Position numbers and translations under genes: made by a program. The notes under the pieces were generated by a model that had not been told where the DNA came from, ran no database searches, and worked only from the letters and a program-made list of their open reading frames with translations. From contig JAYVPW010000058.1 in assembly GCA_043777315.1 (NCBI GenBank), positions 62,001-126,000 on the forward strand: a stretch of DNA of 64,000 nt, in the 5' to 3' direction. Positions 8,349 through 18,661 of the stretch are shown piece after piece; position 1 is the first letter of the stretch, and each line of letters begins with the position of its first letter. Origin of the DNA: CAIURC01 sp043777315. GTDB taxonomy: Bacteria > Verrucomicrobiota > Verrucomicrobiia > Chthoniobacterales > Chthoniobacteraceae.

Positions 8349-9224
8349 TCAAGCCAACACCGCGGCCGCCCGCTTGCGGAGTTCTTCGACGAGGAGCTTG
8401 ATCGGTGGGGTCAGTTTGCCGCGCCAGATGGCGCAGAGGCGGATGGGGTCGAAGCCTTCCAAGGGGAGGGCGCGGAGGCCGGGCGCGGGCTTCTTTTGCG
8501 GAATCTGGACGGAGAGGCCGATGCCGAATCCGTGCAAGACGTAGGACTCGATGAGTTCGAGCGAATTGACGCGGATGCCGGTCAGCCAATCGACCTGACG
8601 CTCGGCGAGGCCGCGTTGGAAGCAGCGGCAGACCGCCTCGCCGGGCGGCGGCGCGATGAGTGTTTCCTCGATCTTGTCGCGCTGCCAGAGTTCGTCGGCC
8701 GAGCGGAGGCGGCTCGCCGACGGGACCAGCAGGACGAGCGGGAGAGTTAGCAACTCCTGCGCGGAAAGTCCCGCGGCCGGCTTGCGGTCGATGGAGGTGA
8801 TCGCGAGGTCGATCTCTTTCTTTTCCAACTCCGAAAGCAATTCCGGCTCCAGTCCTTCGTGCAACGTCAGGCGCGCACCGGAGGCCCGGGCCTGCATCGC
8901 GCGAAAGACCGCAGGCAGATGATCGCGCAGCACTGCCGTGGATGCGCCGACGCGGAGATGATGGGTCTCCGTCCCGCGAATGGCGTCGGTGACTTCATCC
9001 ACCCGGCTGAAAAACGGCTCCACGAACGCGAAGAGTTTCGCGCCCGCGGCGGTGAGTTCGAAAGGCCGCCGGTTGAAGAGCTTCGCGCCGAGAGACTCTT
9101 CCAACTGAATCACCTGCGAACTCACCGCCGGCTGCTGGATGCCATACGGAATGTTCCGCACCGCCTCGCTGATCCCGCCGTAGCGCGCGACGTAGTAGAA
9201 GAGTTCGAGGTGGTGGATATTCAT
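8349..9224 (-). CDS. LysR family transcriptional regulator
   Basis: 291 aa. The start at 9224 (MNIHHLELFYYVARYGGISE) gives the canonical LysR N-terminal winged HTH, with AVSSQVIQLEESLGAKLFNR as recognition helix and wing; the longer frame upstream is inside the aminotransferase gene. The C-terminal about 200 residues are the substrate-binding-like effector domain (LRVGASTAVLRDHLPAVF onward). It overlaps the aminotransferase gene by 4 bases, so both are cotranscribed. The regulator may control its own operon in response to an amino-acid-type ligand; this is inference from context. The ligand cannot be read. Confidence 0.9.
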   Translation of the reverse strand: MNIHHLELFYYVARYGGISEAVRNIPYGIQQPAVSSQVIQLEESLGAKLFNRRPFELTAAGAKLFAFVEPFFSRVDEVTDAIRGTETHHLRVGASTAVLRDHLPAVFRAMQARASGARLTLHEGLEPELLSELEKKEIDLAITSIDRKPAAGLSAQELLTLPLVLLVPSASRLRSADELWQRDKIEETLIAPPPGEAVCRCFQRGLAERQVDWLTGIRVNSLELIESYVLHGFGIGLSVQIPQKKPAPGLRALPLEGFDPIRLCAIWRGKLTPPIKLLVEELRKRAAAVLA

Positions 9225-10414
9225 GACAGATGCGCAGCGAAGCTCGCGACGAGTGAGCGCCACACCTCGCTGATGATCGTCACAATCCGCCGGTTCGTCG
9301 CCTCGTCTTTCACCGCGATGCGAATGGCATGATGTCCGAGGTTCGCCCCCATCGCGGCGGCATCCCGGAGGTAGAGCCCGCGCCGCTGACATTCGCGCAC
9401 GACCTCCGCCGCCGGTGGCCCGTCTTCAGGCAGATGACACAGGAGAAAGTTCGCCATCCCCGGCACCACCTGCCAGCCCAAGAACTCCAGCTCTCCCGCC
9501 AGCCATCCGCGCGAGACATGAGTCTCCCGATAGCGCGCCAAGTAGTATTCGGGATCTTGCAACGCATGCACTGCCGCGACTTGCGCGGGCAGACTCATCA
9601 CCCACGGCGGAGTAATTCCGCGCAAGTCCTCCAACTGATGCGCTCCACTGCAAAGGTAAGCCGCGCGCGCTCCGCTGAGGGCATAGACCTTTGACATGGA
9701 CTTACACACGATGACGTTCTCACTCCGGCTCGCGAACTGTTCCAGCGACTCATCCGCGCCCGCAAACTCGACGTATGTCTCATCGATCCAAACCCGTGTG
9801 CAGGCCGGAACTTTGCGCAGTGTTCTCTCCAACTCACGGCGACCGGCATGACGACCAGTGGGGCTGTTTGGATTCACGAGAATGATCAAGTCGTAGCTTT
9901 CATCGAAGCGTGCCTCGAGTTGATCGAGATCGAGATCGTAACCATCGGCGCGGCAAAGCGGAAGACGTTCGATCGCACAGCCGATGACTTGCTCCAGCAC
10001 ATGCGCGTATTCGCCGTAAGTCGGATCGAGCAACAACACTTTGGACGCTGGAGTCAGCCAGTGGCGCAGCGCGCGAAAGATCAGGTCGGATGACCCAGCT
10101 CCCGGCAGGATATTCTCAGGGCGCACGCCCCGCACTTCAGCCACGGTCGCGACAAATCCCTCGCATCCGGTCGGCGGCGAAGTCCTCATCAGCCACGCGA
10201 GGTTTTCGGTGAGTGCTGCGATCGCTTTCGGAGATGGCGGAAACCAAGCGTCCAAAACGTCCGCGTTAATGATCGCGTCCTTTCGTTCCAGATGGTCGAA
10301 GCGCGGCCCGATCGCCTCGAAAAACCTGCCTCCGTGGAAGCAGGGCGCTGGCTTTCGCGGACGAGGCACGGGGCGGACCGCCGGGCGGTTCAGAGTTTGA
10401 GTTTGCTCACGCAT
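9221..10414 (-). CDS. Histidinol-phosphate aminotransferase-like PLP enzyme
   Basis: 397 aa class I/II aminotransferase of the HisC/CobD type. Visible signatures are the cofactor-binding GAGSSDLIFRAL (about residue 106), the NPNSPTGR motif, DETYVEF carrying the cofactor-ring aspartate, and the Schiff-base lysine in CKSMSKVYALSG. The C-terminal NFLLCHLP and a substrate-binding arginine (AIRIAVKDEATN) also fit. The substrate is unknown: there is no his or cob gene nearby, so it may be a paralogue for another amino acid. The first 25 residues are proline- and arginine-rich and may not all be native; a later start is possible. Confidence 0.85.
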   Translation of the reverse strand: MREQTQTLNRPAVRPVPRPRKPAPCFHGGRFFEAIGPRFDHLERKDAIINADVLDAWFPPSPKAIAALTENLAWLMRTSPPTGCEGFVATVAEVRGVRPENILPGAGSSDLIFRALRHWLTPASKVLLLDPTYGEYAHVLEQVIGCAIERLPLCRADGYDLDLDQLEARFDESYDLIILVNPNSPTGRHAGRRELERTLRKVPACTRVWIDETYVEFAGADESLEQFASRSENVIVCKSMSKVYALSGARAAYLCSGAHQLEDLRGITPPWVMSLPAQVAAVHALQDPEYYLARYRETHVSRGWLAGELEFLGWQVVPGMANFLLCHLPEDGPPAAEVVRECQRRGLYLRDAAAMGANLGHHAIRIAVKDEATNRRIVTIISEVWRSLVASFAAHLS

Positions 10415-10543
10415 GGCGCAGTTCTATCGCGCTCACGGCGGAGGCGTTCATTGAAAATCATGTCGCCGCCGCGCGTGAAATTCATGCCCGCCGCACGTCG
10501 CTCCTTGTGCGCAGTCACCCGCCGCGCTTACAAATCGACGCGC

Positions 10544-11815
10544 ATGAAAATTCCCCTCCGCCCCACACTTTTCGCTGCTCTCGCAATCGTGACCACCGGT
10601 GCCTCCGCCGCGGATTGGCCGCAGTGGCGCGGGCCGAATCGCGACGCCGTGGTCATCGACGCGAAGCATCCACTCAACGCGCTGCCGCCGGATCCGAAAG
10701 TGCTCTGGAAGATCGACGCCGGGCCGGGGCAGTCGTCGCCGATCGTCGCGGGCGGTAAGCTCATTTTCCTCGATGGAATCGACGGCCAGGAAACCGCGCA
10801 TTGTCTCGATGCGGCGACCGGCAAAGCTCTGTGGAAGACGCCCATCGCGCCGATGGTGGAGTTTCAAAACGCGTACGGCGAAGGGCCGCGCTGCACGCCG
10901 CTGATCGACGGCGACCGCGTCTATGTCCAGTCGTGCAGCGGCGAATTCCAGTGCCTCGCATTAGCCACGGGAAAGCCGATGTGGCGGACCAATTTCGGCA
11001 GCGACTACGGCGCGGTTTTTCTCGGCAACAAAAGCGGCGATCCCGAAGCGAAGGAAGCCGCCTCCCGCCGCCACGGCAACAACGGCTCCGCCGCCATCGA
11101 CGGTGATCGCATCTTCGTCCCCGTCGGCGGCACGAAAGGCGCGACCCTCGTCGCCTTCGACAAGAAAACGGGCAAACAACTCTGGGGCGCCGGCAACGAC
11201 CACACGGCTTACACCTCAGTCATGGTCGCCACTCTCGCCGGCGTCCGTCAGGCCGTCCATTTCACCGCCGACGCTTTGATGGGAGTCGAGGTCACGACCG
11301 GTAAAATTCTGTGGCGTCAGCCGCTCAAGACCGGCGCGAAACGCCACGCCTGCACGCCGGTCATTTCCGGAGACACCGTGACGGTTGCCTCGACCAACAT
11401 CGGCACGATCAAGTTTCACATCACCAAGTCAGGCGCGGAGTTCAAGGCCACCCCCGACTGGACCAACCTCTCGCTCAAAACAGTCATCGGCACACCGACG
11501 ATCGTCGGCAAAGAACTCTACACCCTCGGGGCGGGCGATCGCACCGACCTTGTCTGCGTGGACTTGGAAAAGGGCACCCAACTCTGGTCTCATCCCGGCT
11601 TCGGCGACTACGCGAGTCTTACCGCGATCAACGACAAAATCCTTGCCCTGACTTCGAAGGGCGAACTTTCCCTAATCAAGGCCAGCCCCGCCAAGTACGA
11701 AGAACTCGGCCGGTTGCAGGCCTGCGCCAAGACCTGGGCCAGCCCGGCTTACGTGGATGGGAAACTCTTTGTCAAAGACGAGGCGCATCTGACCGCACTG
11801 GCGCTTGCGGAATAA
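10544..11815 (+). CDS. Secreted PQQ-binding-like beta-propeller repeat protein
   Basis: 423 aa, starting at the ATG at 10544 since a signal peptide follows (MKIPLRPTLFAALAIVTTG, cleavage near ASA). The mature protein opens with ADWPQWRGPNRD, a hallmark of planctomycete and verrucomicrobial periplasmic PQQ-repeat proteins. It contains several repeats of the form LDAATGKALWKTP, VAFDKKTGKQLW, VEVTTGKILWRQP and VDLEKGTQLW, each forming a propeller blade. No catalytic Asp/Glu pair typical of quinoprotein dehydrogenases was identified, so it may be a structural, BamB-like or sugar-metabolism-associated protein. It is divergent from the aminotransferase gene, with 129 bases between the starts. Confidence 0.88.
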   Translation: MKIPLRPTLFAALAIVTTGASAADWPQWRGPNRDAVVIDAKHPLNALPPDPKVLWKIDAGPGQSSPIVAGGKLIFLDGIDGQETAHCLDAATGKALWKTPIAPMVEFQNAYGEGPRCTPLIDGDRVYVQSCSGEFQCLALATGKPMWRTNFGSDYGAVFLGNKSGDPEAKEAASRRHGNNGSAAIDGDRIFVPVGGTKGATLVAFDKKTGKQLWGAGNDHTAYTSVMVATLAGVRQAVHFTADALMGVEVTTGKILWRQPLKTGAKRHACTPVISGDTVTVASTNIGTIKFHITKSGAEFKATPDWTNLSLKTVIGTPTIVGKELYTLGAGDRTDLVCVDLEKGTQLWSHPGFGDYASLTAINDKILALTSKGELSLIKASPAKYEELGRLQACAKTWASPAYVDGKLFVKDEAHLTALALAE

Positions 11816-11900
11816 AAGAGTCGCTGCATCCCCGGCGCGCAACGTGGCCTCCCCGCTGCGTTACAGGCCTGCTTTCGCGGTCGAAACCTTTCACGTATCC

Positions 11901-14900
11901 TTGATCTCCGGCCTTAAACTCTTCACGAGCAATCGCCTCGAGTGTCTCGCGGAGCAACTCGCCAGCGCGATGGCAGCACCGCTCCGCTCTCCGCTCGCGC
12001 CGGAAGTAATCATCGTGCAGAGCCGGGGCATGGCTCGCTGGGCTTCACTGCAGCTCGCGCAGCTTTCGGGCATCTGCATGAACTGCGAGTTCCCGTTTCC
12101 GAAGGCTTTTGTCGAACGAACCTTGCGGCAGTTCTTTCCCGAAATGGCCTTGGCGGATGACTACAGCGTCGGAGTAATGACGTGGAGGATTTTCCACTTG
12201 TTACCCGGGTTTGCAAAGCGGCCGGAGTTCGCGCTCGTGAATCGTTACCTGGCGCAGGACGACGGACTGAAGACCTTTCAGCTCGCCGAGAAGGTCGCGC
12301 ACCTTTTCGACCAATACCTCGTCTATCGACCAGACATGCTCATGCGCTGGCAGCGCGAGAGAGATGAGCAAGGCTGGCAGGCGATGCTCTGGCGCGCGCT
12401 CGTGCGGGGCCGCGAGCCGTGGCATCTGGCTGCCATCGCGGAGTTGCTCGTTGAACGCATGGCGGTGCTTCCCGCGGACAGTCATCTTCCCGGGCGCATC
12501 TCGATCTTTGGCCTCTCATCCATCCCTCCACTCCATCTGCGCGTGTTCTTTGAGCTATCGCGCCATTGTGAAGTGAATCTGTTTTCGCTTCATCCCTCCC
12601 GGGAGTATTTCGGACACGACCTTCCCCCAAAATTAAGGGCCAGGCTGCTCAGTCAACTGGAGAGCCGTGGCACTGCCGTATCCTCGGACGAACTTCTCAT
12701 CGGCAATCCACTCCTTTCATCACTGGGCAAGCTCAACCGCGACCTTGTGGAAGTAAGAATCGAGCTGGACGAACAGGCCGGTTTCATCACGAACGAACAA
12801 CCGGAACGCTACATCGACGCAGGTGATGCGGCGATGCTCGGAATGGTTCAGAACGACATCCTTCACGCCCGCAATCGCGGCGACTCCGACGTTCCGAAAT
12901 GTCACGTCTCTCCAGACGACTCCTCGATCCAAATCCACGGGTGTCATTCCCCGATGCGGGAGGTCGAGATCCTTTACGATCAGTTGCTCGCGATGTTCGA
13001 GGCCGATCCCGATTTGAAGCCTCGAGACATCTTGGTGATGACCCCGGACATCGAGAAATACGCGCCGCTGATCCAAGCTGTGTTCGCTTATCCCGAAGAT
13101 GCGCGGCGTGCCATTCCCTTCAGCGTTGCGGACCGCCGTCCGGGGAGTAACAACCCGGTCATTGAGACACTCTTCGCGCTGCTCGATTTGCCCGGCAGCC
13201 GTTGCGCGGCTTCGGAGATCTATTCCCTTCTCGCGCGCGCACCTATCTCCCGACAGTTTGGCTTTACCGACGACGAGCTGTCCACGATTCGCGCGTGGAT
13301 TGCCGAGGCCGGGATTCGCTGGGGCATCGATGGGAAGCATCGCACGTCCTTCCAGCTCCCAGAGTTGGAAGGAAACACCTGGCGCGCGGGGCTAAGACGC
13401 CTGTTGCTCGGCTATGCGATGGCCGGCGGGAATCGACTCACCTTCGAGGGCATTCTTCCGCACGATGAAGTCGAAGGGAACGCGGCGGAGGTGCTGGGAC
13501 GGTTCCTCGCCGCCACGGATGCGATTTTCGAGGTTGCGACAGACCTGCCGAAGCCGCGCGCACTCAGCGAATGGCCGGAGGTTTTGAGTGAGCTCGTCGA
13601 GCGGTTCTTTGTGTCGGAGACATCCGAGGACTTGTCTGATTTGGAAAGCATCCGGGCTGCGCTGGATCAGTTGCGGCGTCACTCCGCAGTGGCAGATGAG
13701 AACAAGAAGGTAGAGTTCTGCGTCATCCGGCATTGTCTCGCGCAGCTAATTGATCAGGGCGAACAGCGCGGCGGCTTTCTGACCGGTGGAGTCACGTTTT
13801 GCGCCTTGCAGCCGATGCGCAGCATCCCCGCGAAAGTCATCTGCCTGATTGGCATGGATGATCAGGCTTTTCCCCGGCAGGCGCACCCGCTGGGCTTTGA
13901 TCTGATGGCTCAAGACCGCCGCTGCGGCGACCGATCTTCGCGGGACGACGATCGCTATGTTTTTCTCGAGACACTCATCTCAGCGCGCGAGCGATTGTAT
14001 CTAAGCTACGTGGGCCGATCGGTGATCGATAATGAAGTCATCCCGCCTTCCGTGTTAGTCAGTGAGCTGCTCGACTATCTCGATCAAGCCTGTGTCTTTC
14101 CCGAAGGCGCGAGCGCCCGTGACTTCCTCACCCATGAGCATCGCCTGCACGCGTTCAGCCGCCATTACTTTGCCGAAACGAGTTCACGTCTCTTCAGTTA
14201 CTCCGAAGCAAACGCGGCGGCGGCTCGCAACATCCGCGCAAGTCCTGGCGAGCCATCTCCCGACTTTTTGCACGGCGTGATTCCTGACCCGACCGATGAT
14301 TTCCGCGCGGTCGAGTTAAACACGCTCGTCCGGTTCTTCGCGGGTCCGGCGAAATACTTCCTTCGCGAGCGAATCGGCATTCGCCTGGAGGAGGAGGACG
14401 ACTCGCTCGAGGACAGCGAGCCCTTCGCTCTCGACTCACTCGAGCGGTATCACGCGAGACAGGACTTGGTCGCGCGCGCCTTGGATCAGGAACCGGCGGA
14501 CGCTGATGAATTCGCTGCGCGGGGAGTTTTGCCGCTGGGCGAGATCGGTGTGTCGCACTTTCACGATCTGCGAAAGGACGCGGAGGTCTTTCAGCAGAAG
14601 GTAGAGCCGGAACTGGCAGGACATTCTCCCGCCGAACCCTGGCTCATCGACCTGAAGATTGGCGCGTTCAATCTTACAGGAAGGATCGAGCCGATCTACG
14701 GCGCTCGGATGGTTCACTTTCGCTGTAGCTCGCTCAAGCCAAAGGACTGGCTGCGGGCGTGGATCTCACATCTGGCAAAGTGCGCGGCGCATCCTGATAC
14801 CGCTGCCGAGTCCGTGCTGATCGGCACCGATGCCACCGTCCAATTTGCGCCGGTGCCTGACGCTGCTGAGTTACTCACTGCACTCCTCGCCCTCTACTGG

Positions 14901-15167
14901 CTGGGCCTCACTTTTCCGCTGCCCTTCTTTCCCCGCACCAGTGAGGCTTATGCGCGAGCCGCTCTGTTTCCTTCCGCGAGGTCGAAACAAACACCGGTGC
15001 AAAAGGCCGAAGTGACCTGGCACGGCTCGACGTGGACCGCTGGAGAAAAGTCGGACAGTTACCTTCAACATTGTTTCGCCGGCAGCAATCCTCTCGACGA
15101 GGAATTCGAACGGATCGCGTTGGCTGTCTTCGAGCCAATACTGCGGAATGTCAGCGCTTCCGCATGA
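11901..15167 (+). CDS. recC: Exodeoxyribonuclease V subunit gamma (RecC)
   Basis: About 1088 aa, close to the 1122 aa of E. coli RecC. The Chi-scanning and scaffold subunit of RecBCD is recognised from the N-terminal LFTSNRLECLAEQLA, IIVQSRGMARWASLQLA, and the internal GGVTFCALQPMRSIPAKVICLIGMDD block. The start is uncertain: the frame opens at a TTG at 11805 inside the previous gene, but family alignment places the start just before LKLFTSNRLE, so I chose the TTG at 11901. No strong Shine-Dalgarno is visible there, and a GTG at 11844 is an alternative. It overlaps recB by ATGA. The complex processes double-strand breaks for RecA and degrades foreign linear DNA. Confidence 0.92.
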   Translation: MISGLKLFTSNRLECLAEQLASAMAAPLRSPLAPEVIIVQSRGMARWASLQLAQLSGICMNCEFPFPKAFVERTLRQFFPEMALADDYSVGVMTWRIFHLLPGFAKRPEFALVNRYLAQDDGLKTFQLAEKVAHLFDQYLVYRPDMLMRWQRERDEQGWQAMLWRALVRGREPWHLAAIAELLVERMAVLPADSHLPGRISIFGLSSIPPLHLRVFFELSRHCEVNLFSLHPSREYFGHDLPPKLRARLLSQLESRGTAVSSDELLIGNPLLSSLGKLNRDLVEVRIELDEQAGFITNEQPERYIDAGDAAMLGMVQNDILHARNRGDSDVPKCHVSPDDSSIQIHGCHSPMREVEILYDQLLAMFEADPDLKPRDILVMTPDIEKYAPLIQAVFAYPEDARRAIPFSVADRRPGSNNPVIETLFALLDLPGSRCAASEIYSLLARAPISRQFGFTDDELSTIRAWIAEAGIRWGIDGKHRTSFQLPELEGNTWRAGLRRLLLGYAMAGGNRLTFEGILPHDEVEGNAAEVLGRFLAATDAIFEVATDLPKPRALSEWPEVLSELVERFFVSETSEDLSDLESIRAALDQLRRHSAVADENKKVEFCVIRHCLAQLIDQGEQRGGFLTGGVTFCALQPMRSIPAKVICLIGMDDQAFPRQAHPLGFDLMAQDRRCGDRSSRDDDRYVFLETLISARERLYLSYVGRSVIDNEVIPPSVLVSELLDYLDQACVFPEGASARDFLTHEHRLHAFSRHYFAETSSRLFSYSEANAAAARNIRASPGEPSPDFLHGVIPDPTDDFRAVELNTLVRFFAGPAKYFLRERIGIRLEEEDDSLEDSEPFALDSLERYHARQDLVARALDQEPADADEFAARGVLPLGEIGVSHFHDLRKDAEVFQQKVEPELAGHSPAEPWLIDLKIGAFNLTGRIEPIYGARMVHFRCSSLKPKDWLRAWISHLAKCAAHPDTAAESVLIGTDATVQFAPVPDAAELLTALLALYWLGLTFPLPFFPRTSEAYARAALFPSARSKQTPVQKAEVTWHGSTWTAGEKSDSYLQHCFAGSNPLDEEFERIALAVFEPILRNVSASA

Positions 15168-18100
15168 ACGACATCGAGCCATTTGATCTGGCCGACACTT
15201 CCTTGGTTCAAGGGGTGACGTTGATTGAAGCCAGCGCGGGCACCGGGAAGACCTACACCATCGCCGGGATCATCCTGAGACTGGTGCTCGAACTGCGCGT
15301 CCCAATCAATGAGATCCTCGCCGTGACTTACACCGTGGCGGCGACGGCGGAATTGCGCGACCGCGTGCGGAGGCGGCTGCACGATGCGCTCGAAACCTTG
15401 CGTCGAGGCGAGAGTCAGGACGAGATCACCGGGCGCTTCCTCGCATCTGGCGATGTCGCGCAAGGCATCCGTGATCTGAATCTCGCGGTGCAAAATTTTG
15501 ATGAGGCGCAGATCTTTACGATCCACGGATTTTGCCAACGCGTGCTGCGGGACAATGCTTTCGAGAGCGGGTTGCTTTTTGAAATGGAACTCCTGGCCGA
15601 TCCCACGCCGATCTTCGAGGAAGTCGCGCACGATTTTTGGCGGACACAGTTCTACGAGAGCTCTCCGCTCCTCTCACGCCTCGCGCTGTCACAAGGCCGG
15701 TCCCCAGCGGACTGGACGGCTTTGCTTCACCGGCTGCGCAACCACCCAGACCTGGTGGTCATCCCGCCACGCGGAGACGAGACTTGTGCTCAACTACTCG
15801 GAAGCATCGAGACAAGCTTCGCGGGGGTCATCGACGAGTGGCGGAGAAGCGGAGATCGCATCCACCGGCTGCTCGCGGAAGACGAAGGACTCTCTCGAGA
15901 CAAAAGTAAGTCCCATTGTTCCGCGGACGGGCTGGCGGAGATGGTCAGCCATCTCGGAGAGTTATGCTCGGATTTGAGCAAGGCCACACCGTCATGCCTG
16001 TCGGCGATCTCCAAGCTGTCGAGCTCGGAGATTGAGCGTTGCACCAAGCCAACCGGGACCGCGCCGGCTCACCCGTTCTTCGACTTGTGCGAAGAGTTTC
16101 GCCTCGTCACAGCGCGCTTCTTTCACGAGCTCACGCATGAGTTCATCGCCTTCGCGCGACGGGAGTTGCCGCTGCGGAAGGAGCGCCGGAACGTGCTCAC
16201 GTACGATGACTTCGCCACCCGTCTCCGGGATGCGCTGGAGAGCGGGATGGGGAGTCAGTTCGCCGCGATTGTCGGTGGGAAGTTTCGCGCCGTCCTACTC
16301 GACGAGTTTCAAGACACCGATCCGATTCAATACGAGATTTTCCGGCGGCTCTTTGCCGGTGGCGCGCACTACCTGATCTACATTGGCGATCCCAAGCAGG
16401 CGATTTACGGCTTTCGCGGGGCGGACGTTTTCACCTATCTGCGCGCGGCCGGCGGGGCCGACCACAAGTTCACGCTCGGCACCAACTGGCGCTCTGAAAA
16501 GGCTTTGATCGCGGGCGTTAATTCGCTGTTCGGAAACGTGGCGAAACCCTTTCTCGTCGAGCAGATCGCCCATCGTCCGGTCAGCCCTCCATTGACGCCC
16601 AAGAAGTCCTTCGTCGAAATGATCGAAGGGACGAGTGAGGCACCGATGCGCTTCCGCTGGCTCGACAGCCCCGGCAACCAGGACAAAGCGGAGCGGGAGA
16701 TCAGTCAAGCGGTGGTGGCCGACATCGCACGTTTGAAAGCCAGCGGAGCCAAGCTTGGAAACCGGCCGCTGGCTTTCAGCGACATCGCGGTGCTCGTGCG
16801 GTCCAATGCGCAGGCGGCAAACTTGCAGGAACTCCTTCGCGCGAGTGGGATCAAAAGCGTTTTAAAGACGGGCCACAGCGTCTTTCGCACGCGGGAAGGC
16901 TGCGAGGTTTTGCGTCTGCTCGAAGGGATCGCGGACCCGGGCCGGCCCACTGCGCTGAAGACTGCGCTCGTGACCCGGTTTTTCGGATTGAACGCTGCAG
17001 AACTGGTCGCGTTCGATGCGGACGAGACACCGTGGCAGCATTGGCTCGACCGATTTCTGGGCTACCGGACCCTGTGGGAAAGCGGATGTTTCATCGCTAC
17101 GTTCCGCCATGTCCTGGTTGATCAGAAGGTGCGCGAGCGTCTCGTGCAGTGGCCTGGCGGCGAGCGGGCGTTGACGAATTTTCTGCACCTTTCCGAGTTG
17201 CTGCATCAGGCGGAGACCGAGCAACGGCTCACACCCGGCGGGCTGTGTGCATGGCTCCGACAACAGCGTGGCCGTGAGACAGGAGCGGCGGATGAAGATC
17301 AACTCCGGCTCGAGAGTGACGATGATGCAGTGCTGCTTTCGACGATTCATAAAAGCAAAGGCCTGGAGTATCCGGTGGTCTTTTGTCCTTTTCTCTGGAA
17401 AGCGGGAGATGGCAGTCGGCGCAGCGAGATCCTGTATCACGATCCGAGCGCTGACAATCGTCTCACGCTCGATCTCCGCGGCAAGAAGGAGGTGCCGGAG
17501 CATGACGAGAGAACTGGGATGGAGCGGATGGCGGAGTCTTTGCGAGTTCTTTACGTCGCGCTGACTCGCGCCCAGAACCGGTGTTACGTTTATGCCGGTG
17601 AAATTTCCGGGTTTGAGGCTTCGCCACTGTCTTATCTGCTCGGCGCTTTGGAGCCCCTGACGGCGCTGCAAAGGCTTGTCCAGAATTCGCCTGAGGCGAT
17701 GAGCATTAGTCTGGTGGCTATGTCCGGGCCGGGACACATCGAGGAGGCATCCGGCGAAAGTCATGGCGCCGAAAGCCTGCAAGCGCGCCCCTTTCGAGGC
17801 GCGATCTCGCAGACGCGGATGATTGCCAGTTTTACAGGTCTCACTTCCGGTCGATCGGAAGAAGAACCGGATCGCGACGCGGTGTTAGCGGTAGTCGATG
17901 AGCCAGTGCAGGAAGAGGGGTTTTCGGACCTCGCGGCTTTCGATCGGGGAGTGGGCGCGGGGGTGTTTTTTCACGATGTGCTGGAGCACTTGGATTTCAC
18001 TGCGCCGGACTCGGTGGAGCGACTGGTGAAGTCAAAGTTGATCACGCACGGAATGTCGGGGCATCCGCTGCGGGAGAGCGTTTCGGCGCAGTTGCGAAAG

Positions 18101-18661
18101 CTTCTGGATGTGGCGTTGGCTCCGGGAGTGACGCTCCGCCGGGTTACTGCGGCGGACCGGTTGAATGAGGTCGAGTTCACCCATCCGATTGTGTCGTTGC
18201 GTCCCGAGCAGCTTCAGCGCGTTTTAGTGGAGCACGCCGTCTCCGCCTTATCGTCCTCGGACTTTTCGGCAAGCTTGGGTCGTCTTCAATTTCGTCCGGT
18301 GGAAGGTTTCATGCGTGGGTTCATCGACTGCTTGTTTCAACTCGACGGGCGCTACTATCTCGTTGATTGGAAGTCGAACTGGCTTGGCGCTCGACTGAGC
18401 GATTACGACGAGCCGGGAATGCGCGCGTGCATGCTCCAGCACTCTTACTTTCTCCAGTATCATCTCTACACCATTGCCACAGACTTATACCTCAGCCAGC
18501 GAGTCGCGGGCTATGACTACGACCAGCATTTCGGGGGAGTTTTTTACGTGTTCATCCGTGGGATTGATCCCATGACTCCTGGCCGCGGCATCTTCCGCGA
18601 CAAACCGGATGCGGGACTGGTTCGCGCGCTTCGACGAGAGTTATTGGGAGGGGAATCATGA
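15164..18661 (+). CDS. recB: Exodeoxyribonuclease V subunit beta (RecB), helicase-nuclease
   Basis: 1165 aa (E. coli 1180). A UvrD-type SF1A helicase: Walker A in EASAGTGKTYTIA (residues about 22-34), motif II/III in LLDEFQDTDPIQYEIF, motif IV region YIGDPKQAIYGFRGAD, and motif VI in LRVLYVALTRAQNR. The C-terminal RecB nuclease carries MRGFIDCLFQLDG and YYLVDWKSNWLG (D and K near residues 1054-1068), the expected metal-binding and catalytic residues. The ATG at 15164 overlaps the recC stop by 4 bases, and the 3' end overlaps recD the same way, so translation of the three subunits is coupled. Confidence 0.96.
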   Translation: MNDIEPFDLADTSLVQGVTLIEASAGTGKTYTIAGIILRLVLELRVPINEILAVTYTVAATAELRDRVRRRLHDALETLRRGESQDEITGRFLASGDVAQGIRDLNLAVQNFDEAQIFTIHGFCQRVLRDNAFESGLLFEMELLADPTPIFEEVAHDFWRTQFYESSPLLSRLALSQGRSPADWTALLHRLRNHPDLVVIPPRGDETCAQLLGSIETSFAGVIDEWRRSGDRIHRLLAEDEGLSRDKSKSHCSADGLAEMVSHLGELCSDLSKATPSCLSAISKLSSSEIERCTKPTGTAPAHPFFDLCEEFRLVTARFFHELTHEFIAFARRELPLRKERRNVLTYDDFATRLRDALESGMGSQFAAIVGGKFRAVLLDEFQDTDPIQYEIFRRLFAGGAHYLIYIGDPKQAIYGFRGADVFTYLRAAGGADHKFTLGTNWRSEKALIAGVNSLFGNVAKPFLVEQIAHRPVSPPLTPKKSFVEMIEGTSEAPMRFRWLDSPGNQDKAEREISQAVVADIARLKASGAKLGNRPLAFSDIAVLVRSNAQAANLQELLRASGIKSVLKTGHSVFRTREGCEVLRLLEGIADPGRPTALKTALVTRFFGLNAAELVAFDADETPWQHWLDRFLGYRTLWESGCFIATFRHVLVDQKVRERLVQWPGGERALTNFLHLSELLHQAETEQRLTPGGLCAWLRQQRGRETGAADEDQLRLESDDDAVLLSTIHKSKGLEYPVVFCPFLWKAGDGSRRSEILYHDPSADNRLTLDLRGKKEVPEHDERTGMERMAESLRVLYVALTRAQNRCYVYAGEISGFEASPLSYLLGALEPLTALQRLVQNSPEAMSISLVAMSGPGHIEEASGESHGAESLQARPFRGAISQTRMIASFTGLTSGRSEEEPDRDAVLAVVDEPVQEEGFSDLAAFDRGVGAGVFFHDVLEHLDFTAPDSVERLVKSKLITHGMSGHPLRESVSAQLRKLLDVALAPGVTLRRVTAADRLNEVEFTHPIVSLRPEQLQRVLVEHAVSALSSSDFSASLGRLQFRPVEGFMRGFIDCLFQLDGRYYLVDWKSNWLGARLSDYDEPGMRACMLQHSYFLQYHLYTIATDLYLSQRVAGYDYDQHFGGVFYVFIRGIDPMTPGRGIFRDKPDAGLVRALRRELLGGES

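Noticed and set aside
11805..11900. Extended RecC N-terminus from the TTG at 11805
   Set aside because: It overlaps the PQQ-repeat gene and aligns to nothing in RecC; the family starts close to LKLFTSNRL.
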